A stretch of 64,000 nucleotides of DNA, from NCBI GenBank assembly GCA_038502055.1, contig JAXRKN010000042.1:3720001-3784000 (forward strand), given 5' to 3'. The stretch comes from Tanytarsus gracilentus. Its lineage: Eukaryota > Arthropoda > Insecta > Diptera > Chironomidae. The position numbers and the translations under genes are program-made. Positions 56,741 to 64,000 of the stretch are shown in pieces; within the stretch, counting starts at the first letter, position 1; each line of letters opens with the position of its first letter. The notes below the pieces were generated by a model, which saw only the letters and a list, made by a program, of their open reading frames with translations, did no database searches and was not told where the DNA came from.

Positions 56741-59037
56741 CTAAGGCTTAAGCCGATTAGAGTGTTTTAGTGAATTTTTCGACTTGAAACTTAATATTTT
56801 AAAGCTTTCACAATTTAAACTATGTAATCTGTGATTAGCCCTCATGCAACTTTACTTCTTCGGAAAGTAATTATTTGAGTGCAAATATTTAAGTAAAATC
56901 TATCACCGAGTGAAAAAGTTGCGAGTCACTCTATCTTGTATAAAAAATAAAACTACATGCGTGTATTAAAAACATATGCAGTAAAAAATTAATTAAAATA
57001 AGGAACTTTAACTTTATATATATATCTCAGTATCATACAAAATTTATTTTTATTTTGCAAATTTTTGCAATTGGCAGTTGTCCATCTTCGTTTGTCACAA
57101 ACTTTTCCTCAATTGCAATTATTTGTACAGTTCTTACAGTTTTTTCATCCAAAAACTTTTGTCAATAACATATAGAAATGCGGGCTCATTGCAATTTATG
57201 TGCAACGTATACTATGTATAACCTCTTCTACTCAGAAAAAATAGCTTTGATCACCGCTGCTGGCTGCCTGGATACTCTCCAAATGCATTTAAACAAAAGT
57301 ATTGCCCAGCAGAAATGTCAAAGCATATTTTATAATTCTGAGTCTAAATGCCCTTCAAATTTTGCAATCTCCAATACTGCTTGTAACTTTATAAACTTCA
57401 AAGCAGGGCTCTTAGCAGGGCTGATTCGATTTTTCCCTTAATTATAGCTCCTCTATAAATTGATTTCGTTCCTAGAAGAAAACTCCCGTTTTCAATTCCT
57501 ACCCTCAAAAAGCATTATTCTGATCTAATTCTCTTGTACGGACGATTTGACTTCCTTCGAAAAATTTGACTTATGGTATTGATATTGGTATTTTACAAAG
57601 TGATAGCTCTCAGGTATCTTTCAACCCTGGTCAGACGCAAACCAGCGTGAGAATGAGCGAAAGAAAAAAGAAATCCTTCCTTCGAAAAATTTGACTTGTG
57701 TATAATAAAAAATTTGAGCAGAAAATTGAGCATATTGTGCAACGGCCACCAAACATTTTCTCAATCCCAAGGATTCTTAAACTTTTTCAGGAAATTATAA
57801 TTTGAGTTTCTCTGGTGTTTCTATATTTCCCATATTTCCGTTAGAAGCGCAAAAGCACAATTTAAAGTCTTTAAAAGCTTTTTATAAAAACTTTCTTATG
57901 TGAGATTTTTAAACTGAACCTGGGTTATGCATATAATAAATTATTTTTGATAACTAATAAGATTATATATAAAATCAAATTAAAAATTTCAACATCGTGT
58001 TCAAAACATTTTAAAGTATTCCAGTTAAACGAGTATGAAAAGCTATGATAGAGTTTTGCAAGCGAAAAGTCAAAAACCTAAAATCAATTTCTATTTATTC
58101 TACACTTAGCCAAAATTACATGCATGAAATTCATTGTAAAAAAAATCAACCGTGTACAATACTTGATAAAACGATTAATGGCTAATAATTCGTGATTTAT
58201 TGCCACTTTTAAAATACCGATCTGATAAAAAAAATAATCAACACGTGATGGAAGGGAATATAATGTACAATGAGAATTTTACTACTAAGCCTCGTCATTA
58301 CGCTTTACTTTTCTATCAATCTATCTATATTGGTTTGTTCACTAAAAATTTTCGTTATGAAGCTTTGATTTTTAAAAGCCTTCATTAATAAATTTATTCT
58401 ATCATTTACTTTTTGTTTCAGATTTTATCTTAACATACTCTCTAGTAAGTAAGTTACGTTTCAGTTTTTGTTGGATAGTTCGAAATAATTTTTAATATCT
58501 AAGTGATTGAAATTCTTCAAATATTTTGTTCGGTGTTTCAATTTTTACATGTTAAAACCCAAGTGTCTACAAAATAATTAATACACACGTCTTACGCGTT
58601 TATGATTTGGGATGATTTGATTAAACGAAGTTTTTTGTGCGAAGACTTTAAAAAAGTTTTCTCATGAATTATTCAAAAAACATACAAATTGTCAATAGAT
58701 TCCTTCTAATTTTGAATTAAGAAGTGTCACTTTTTGTTTTGCTTTAGTTCATCATGATAAATAAATATCCATTAAATATTTAATGAATTCATAAAAAAGC
58801 TTTAATATACTTTTCGATAGCCCATTAAATTTCATTTGACTTTATGACATGTTTTCAAACATAGTATCATATAGATTAATCGATGTTGCATTGTTCTATA
58901 AATTTAATGACGTCATTGATAAAATGATGATGTTCGCACGTACATTTGTGTGTGAAATTTTCCTCGAAGGAAACTTCAAAGAGAGAGCGCAAAAGGAAAA
59001 AAACCTTCGTGTCAGTGAGCGAGAAGCAAGCAACAGG
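56741..59037. other. AT-rich intergenic region, 2.3 kb
   Basis: It contains the 3' UTR of the EF-hand gene on the left and the promoter side of CCHamide-1 on the right. No other gene is recognised. An open frame at 57,178-57,441 has several cysteines but no signal peptide or known domain, and I do not call it. Confidence 0.5.
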
Positions 59038-59074
59038 TATATAAGCAGCACGATCACATTGCTCTATCGTTAGT
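59038..59074 (+). promoter_or_regulatory. Candidate core promoter of CCHamide-1
   Basis: TATATAA at 59038-59044 is followed ~30 nt later by cgttagtg, a TTAGT-type initiator at about 59,069-59,074. The 5' UTR to the ATG at 59,217 would be ~145 nt without an intron. Confidence 0.5.
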
Positions 59075-59216
59075 GTATAGCGAACCATCGTTGGTGAAAA
59101 ATCAAAAACGTTGAAAATTTTGCAACAATAATTAATAAATCTAGATAATTTTATTTGACAAATTGTGCGCTGAAGAAATAATTTAATTAAATCTAATTTA
59201 TTCAAAAGTGTGAAAT

Positions 59217-61066
59217 ATGATAGGCATGGTAAAGCTATTCGCTTGTATTCTCATAGCGGTGGTTAGTTTGGTCAAATATATCGATGGTAAGTCTTTTATT
59301 AACAATAGCAAAATTTTCGTATACATGTCATCCTGTTGGGATTAAATTACATTTTTCGCAAGCTTTGTTTTAACTTTTGAGGCGTGAAAATGTTTAAAAA
59401 TAAATTTCCGGATTTTAAAGCCTCAAATTATTTCATTGTTATTTGATTTCAAAAACTTTTGAACAATTTTATGAATTAAAGTATTTTTTAAAATAAGATT
59501 AGTTGAAATGGGTTTAAATGTTGATTTGAGAAAGTTTGATAAGATTTAAAACTACATTCATTTTTATTTTTAATTGTTAGAAAAAACGGGTTTCCAAATT
59601 AATTTCTTACAAAATCAAATATTTTCTGTCTGATTCTTAAATCACCACTTTTTTTGTTTGAAATGCCTAAGGAAATTTTTTTCTAATGTAGGCGATTCAT
59701 TGTTTAAGCTTTCTACAAATTATTCATTAAAGAAATACATTTGTAAAATATTAAAAACACGCTTTGGACTTTCTTTATGTGATCCTTTTTAAACAATCAA
59801 CTTTATTGAATGAATGAATCTTTAATAGCGAGCTGTGTGGAATAATTATATTAAGTGTATCTTGAGGAAGAAGATTGTATATATGGGACTGGAAAAATGT
59901 TCCTTCTCTTTGAGAAAGCTTTAAAGAAAGAGTTTCTTCTTCATGGAAAACGCATTGTCACAAAATTTTATTATTGTAGTACAGTACTGATTTAAAACTA
60001 TGAAGTTCATAAAATAGTTTTCAAAATTTGATACGTGCAGAAAGTGTAAACTGTAATTAGTGATGATAAAAGTTAAATTGTTGCATCCGTTATGGTATAT
60101 TAGTTTTTATCTTTGGCCAAATTTGGGCTACATTTTGAGATTTAATTTCAATAATTTAAAATTATTTAGTAGTTGCAACTAGTTGGTAAAACCAGTTAAA
60201 ACTTAATTCAAATTAATCAGTTTATTAAAAAAAATTTAAAATGGATTGTTGTTTGATCTTACTTCAAGTCTTTTACCGTCTTTTTTTAATGAAGACTATT
60301 ACACTATTACATTTTAATGTAGCGTCTATTACCACTTTCAAAAAGAATTTTCACACATTCTACAATTACTTTTCCCGATGCATTATTTCATTTTCTTGAA
60401 GTTCATCAAAGAAGATGTTGAACAAAGATAGGATAGTTTCTACTATACAAAGGAATTATGGAGCTTTTACAAGAATTTTTTTTAGAAAACATGTGTTTCA
60501 TACAAAGGAGTCAAATAAACAAAAAAATTAAAACTAATGTTATCTTTACAGCTTCTTGTATGAAGTATGGCCATAGTTGTTGGGGAGCACATGGAAAAAG
60601 AAATATACTCCCTCCCAAGGATATCAAACTTGACGATGATAAATGGGAAATGCTTAGATTTTCAAATGGGGTACATTATAAAAACTGCGTTCGATTTAAC
60701 GTGATTTAACTAACAATTTAATTTAACACCTTTCTTCTAAATTAGAAACCTATGTATCCGTTTAATAAGCTTATAAAACCAAATTCGCAACCGCAACGAC
60801 TACAATTTTCTGATGGGTAAAAGATACAAATATCACAAAGAATTGAAATTCTCCTTCAATTTCTTATTTTAAAATTATTTTTTTTATTTTTTTCTAATAG
60901 GTCTCAACAGTTCATGCTTCCCGAGATTTCCTCCTTCTATGATGACACGGTTGAAAATATCTTGAGAAATTCGGCTGAGGACGTGATTGACGATAGTGGT
61001 GAAAACATCCAACAGAAAAAAGTCTTTCCTTCAAATAAAAGAATGAATAGAAACCTACAAAAATAA
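59217..61066 (+). CDS. CCHa1: CCHamide-1 neuropeptide precursor
   Basis: Four exons (59217-59286, 60552-60670, 60746-60816 and 60901-61066; 426 nt) encode 141 aa. The signal peptide is MVKLFACILIAVVSLVKYID. Directly after it comes SCMKYGHSCWGAH followed by GKR, which gives an amidated 13-residue peptide with one disulphide between its two cysteines. Drosophila CCHamide-1 is SCLEYGHSCWGAH-amide, so two residues differ (M for L, K for E). The rest is a C-peptide with no second amidated copy, although it ends Lys/Arg-rich (QQKKVFPSNKRMNRNLQK). CCHamide-1 acts on a bombesin-type receptor; roles in feeding, arousal and circadian output are reported in flies. Intron 1 splits right after the signal peptide and is 1265 bp. 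Confidence 0.95.
59287..60551 (+). other. Intron 1 of CCHamide-1, 1.27 kb
   Basis: The donor is atggtaagt and the acceptor is tctttacag. Content is AT-rich; no exon or repeat copy is recognised. Confidence 0.6.
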
Positions 61067-62341
61067 AAATAAAATACTTCCTTAAATCTTCTCGCGAAAA
61101 CTGCTCCAAAACATTTTTTATTTGAGAAAAATACATTGTTATATTAAATGGTGATCGGACACTTTTTAAACTGGCTGGGTAAAATTGATGTCTGATCGCA
61201 ATTATTTAATCTTTTGTGAAGTTTTTAAATTAATAAAAACATATATCATACGTGACTTTTAAGGTTGTCAAAAAGTGGAAAATTTTGGATACCAGTTTTA
61301 TATTGGGATTGTTTCTTGAAATTTAGCGTTTGATCGGTGCCCTTTTCTTTTGATTGATTTGCCTTAACTAATAAAGCTAAAATTTTCAAACAAAAAGTAT
61401 TTTAAAGAGGAAAAACAAAAGAAAGTTTTTCAAATACTTTTTAGTTTTTTAAGTCACTTCTAGAACGCGCCTTTATAAGTTAAATCATTTTTGAATTTTT
61501 TCAGAGCCCTTTACAAAAGTCGAATTTTCAAAAAAGTTAATTTAATTAAATATGTTGCAAACAAATGTTTTAAAACTAAATATGAGGTATTATGTAAAAA
61601 TAAATTAGATACAAGTTGGCATCATTAAAAACGTAATTTTTGAATACCTGGGGTCTGTACGAAGGCTCAATCAAATATTGTTTTTTGAGTAACTAAATAT
61701 GTCATCGGGGTTTAGCCAGATGGTAACTCTGATTGTCTAGATTAGCACATTTTAGGAATTTTTTGTGTCATGACCATAGGTAACCGGCAAGTCGCGGTAA
61801 CACCCACGAGTGGGTTTTGAAACATTTTCGAAAAGAAAATCAGATTTACTTCCAGATATACTTTTTATTAGCTATTCTAAATAGTTTTAGTTTAAACATG
61901 GGTACAAAAAGTGCTAATTTTCCGAAAGCACCTAAGTCTTGCATCAAAAATTTCATTTTAAAGTGGAATTTTGTAGACGAACACACAAAGATTAAATTTA
62001 GCCAATATATGAATCTTAATTCACTACCACCTATTTATTCCACTTTTTGTGAGGGAACATTTAATATTAATTTATTACTTAATAAATTAAAATAAGGAGA
62101 ATTAGAAAAATTTGTAAAACGTCATTAATAAATTAAAACTTTCCTTCGAGCCGTCACTCAAAATTTGAATTTCAAAACTTTCTGAGGCAGATTGTTGATT
62201 GTTTAGTCTTCACTGTAGCCTCTCATTTTTTTGTTTTTGTTTTCATAAATAAATTGTTTCTTCAACGATTAACATACATTTTTTCTGAAGCTCCACAAAA
62301 TTATATTAGATAAAATTCGGATCAAATAAGATCTCATAACC
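61067..62341. other. Intergenic region between CCHamide-1 and LRPAP1, 1.3 kb
   Basis: AT-rich, with a repeat-family end near 61,690-61,840 (annotated separately). The open frame at 61,817-62,095 begins inside that repeat and shows no known domain. Confidence 0.5.
61690..61840 (-). repeat. End fragment of the dispersed repeat family
   Basis: On the minus strand it reads aatgtttcaaaacccac, tcgtgggtgttacc and gcgacttgccggttacc, matching the palindromic end block of the 35.4-kb and 53-kb copies. The internal modules are missing. Confidence 0.65.
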
Positions 62342-63571
62342 ATGAAGACTGTCGCGTTAATTCTATTTTTGTCGCTTGTTTGTAATCTTATTAGTGCTGA
62401 CAAGCATTCTCCGAAAGCTTCCAAGATCGAGAATTTCGAATTCAGGTTAGTATTAGAATACACCCATCCTTTCAAATTCGGTATTGATCTATGTATATTA
62501 TGTTTTTAAATGTATAGGAATATCAAATCTCATAAATTTAGAATATCTAAATTGAATATTCTCTGGACAAAAGCCGTTCACAGACTTACAGAGCAAAAAC
62601 TGAAGTCACTATATATCGAATTGAAAATTCACGATAAAGAAGAACTGGCTTTGAAACATTTAAAAAGTGAAAATCCGAAAGAACTCAATGATGGCTTAAA
62701 AGAAGCAGAGTTGCGTCAAAAGCTTATAGGAATCATGTCAAAATATGGTCTCGGTCTTTTGGAAATAATGGAAGGAAAAGATTTTAATAATCCGGAACAT
62801 AAACAAATAAAAGAGAAGAATGGTAATTACAAAACTAAGGCATTGTTTAAGGATAAAAAGCTGAATAAGCTTTGGGACAGAGTCGAGCTGAGCGGTACTT
62901 TTTCAACTGAAGAAATGGGAGCTCTCAAAGAAGAATTTCAGCATCACGAAGAGAAAGTAGACTTTTACTATAGTCTCTTGGAAAATCTCGATGCGAAAAA
63001 CAAAAAAAAGAATGATGAAAGTCATAAAAGTAAGTCAAAATTCTATTCACATTTCTTCTTAGCCTCACCTATTACAATTTTAGATGCAGTTAATGAGGAT
63101 GAACTTGATGAGTTTAATGAAATAGCCATCGCTGAAGACGAATCAAATCAAATTGTTCAGGAGCAAAAGCAAAATAAAGACAATCAATACATCTCGAAGG
63201 CTAATAAAGTTCGAGAAAAGCACCGTGAAATCAAAGAAAGTATAGATCGATTAGAGAGGATCGTTTCAAAAGGATCAAATAGCAGTGACTTTATTGAGCC
63301 AAAAATTCAAGGCCTTTGGCGGATCGCTCAAGAGAGTAATTTTACAGCAGATCAGTTAGCTTCTATTAAGGTTGAATTACATCATTTTGAATCTCGTTAT
63401 TTCAAACTTCGCCAGATGCACGCTGAACATGCTCTCTCGCTTGAAAAGCACGGTGATAAACACTACGATAAAATCAATGAACTTGAGACTAAGATCAAAA
63501 AGCAATCGAGAAAAGTAGAGAAGTTACAAGAGGACTTAGAAAAACGTATTTTGCCGCATGCAGAGTTGTAA
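62342..63571 (+). CDS. LRPAP1: LRPAP1/RAP, ER chaperone of LDL-receptor family proteins
   Basis: Exons 62342-62445, 62518-63029 and 63084-63571 give 367 aa. The signal peptide is MKTVALILFLSLVCNLISA. Three helical RAP-type domains follow: FRISKLNILWTKAVHRLTEQ with LKSLYIELKIHDKEE; LNKLWDRVELSGTFSTEEMG with LKEEFQHHEEKVDFYY; and IQGLWRIAQESNFTADQLAS with IKVELHHFESRYFKL. The '-LW..A..S.F...EL..LK.EL.HHE' repeats are diagnostic. The C-terminus HAEL resembles the ER-retention signal HNEL of mammalian RAP. The protein keeps newly made LDL-receptor relatives from binding ligand early in the ER and Golgi. The second intron (63030-63083, 54 nt) has no in-frame stop; retention would add 18 residues. 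Its strong gtaagt donor favours splicing. Confidence 0.94.
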
Positions 63572-63828
63572 AAGATGCTAAAAAATTGCATATATTTTCG
63601 TGTTTAGTTCCTTTATGTGAAATTATATAAATTTTTAATTAAAACAAGTTTCCTCTGGAAAGATTTACCGATAAATTGAGTTTAATTCCCGGAAATAAAT
63701 AATGACACATTCACAAATTCACGTTACAAACTCCAATTAAAAAGGAGTTTTAGTGTTTTGATTTCTGATGTTGCATTAAATTAAACATTTTTAACGTTTT
63801 AAAAAATTTTATTAGACCAAAAAAAATT

Positions 63829-64000
63829 TTAAGATTTCAAAAGAGACAATGCAAGTACTTCGACATCGTTTATATCAAGTTTTGAAGCAATATTTTTTCT
63901 TTTCTTCTTTTTTGGGATCTCTTCCTCTTCTTCTTGATCACTTAATTCAACTTTACGCTTTTCGTACAACTTTTCAGGCAGTCTATGAATGGGATCTTCA
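63829..64000 (-). CDS. C-terminal end of an unidentified Lys/Glu-rich protein
   Basis: It runs off the right edge. The last 57 codons read EDPIHRLPEKLYEKRKVELS, then an acidic DQEEEEE run, a basic PKKKKRKN and the ending LDINDVEVLALSLLKS before the stop at 63829. The acidic and basic runs suggest a nuclear or nucleolar protein, and PKKKKRK could be a nuclear localisation signal. I do not recognise the family. The gene converges on LRPAP1, with 257 bp between the stops. Confidence 0.6.
   Translation of the reverse strand, partial: EDPIHRLPEKLYEKRKVELSDQEEEEEIPKKKKRKNIASKLDINDVEVLALSLLKS

Noticed and set aside
57178..57441. An 87-codon frame with several cysteines.
   Set aside because: No signal peptide, no recognised domain, AT-rich surroundings and no supporting promoter.
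61817..62095. A 92-codon frame upstream of LRPAP1.
   Set aside because: It starts inside a repeat-family end block and has no known domain.
1..64000. tRNA genes, CRISPR arrays, bacterial operons or viral genes.
   Set aside because: I saw no cloverleaf-type B-box pattern, no spacer-repeat array, no prokaryotic gene layout and no viral hallmark protein on reading both strands; a tRNA scan was not possible here.

Overview
This window is nuclear DNA from an insect, most likely a lower (nematoceran) fly. The DNA is AT-rich. Most introns are 50-80 bp with GT...AG borders. The window encodes arthropod neuropeptides (an RPRF-amide NPF and CCHamide-1), and its core promoters combine a TATA box with an arthropod-type initiator. 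No species can be assigned from the sequence alone. Gene models were built by hand from reading frame, splice sites, codon phase and remembered family signatures. Every model described as complete closes in frame across all its exons.

Left part (1-26 kb), gene-dense. The 3' end of an ATRX/XNP chromatin helicase (+) converges on a protein with four chromodomains (-). Next come a GLD2-type poly(A) polymerase (+), cysteinyl-tRNA synthetase (-) divergent from the clathrin adaptor Gga (+), a TBC1D22-type RabGAP (-) divergent from an MFSD10/rtet transporter (+), a cysteine-rich membrane-associated protein (-), glutaredoxin 3 (+), prefoldin subunit 5 (-) divergent from ATPAF1 (+), and an unrecognised intronless 420-aa protein (-).

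Middle part (26-45 kb), gene-poor, with long introns. It holds an NPF gene (-) with a frame-neutral 105-nt cassette exon that encodes a second RPRF-type C-terminus, and a ten-exon CD36-family receptor (+) with a 15-nt microexon. One CD36 intron carries a repeat element with minisatellites. A chymotrypsin-fold protease (-) follows, whose catalytic Asp-Ser pair lies in a 9-nt microexon and which has a large insertion.

Right part (45-64 kb). It holds a 1312-aa coiled-coil protein (-), a short-chain dehydrogenase (-), a repeat-rich stretch with a 5S-rRNA-like block, a calexcitin/SCP-type EF-hand protein (+), CCHamide-1 (+), the ER chaperone LRPAP1/RAP (+) and the 3' end of an unidentified Lys/Glu-rich protein (-).

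The genes do not form one pathway. This looks like ordinary dipteran gene order with housekeeping genes in head-to-head and tail-to-tail pairs and regulated genes (peptides, receptor, Ca2+-binding protein) in larger spaces. A dispersed repeat family, recognised by a palindromic CCCAC-NN-GTGGG end block and by GGAC-rich and 'tggcttcatg' modules, recurs at several sites in introns and intergenic DNA. The most notable findings are the four-chromodomain gene, the NPF cassette exon, the two microexons and the repeat family.
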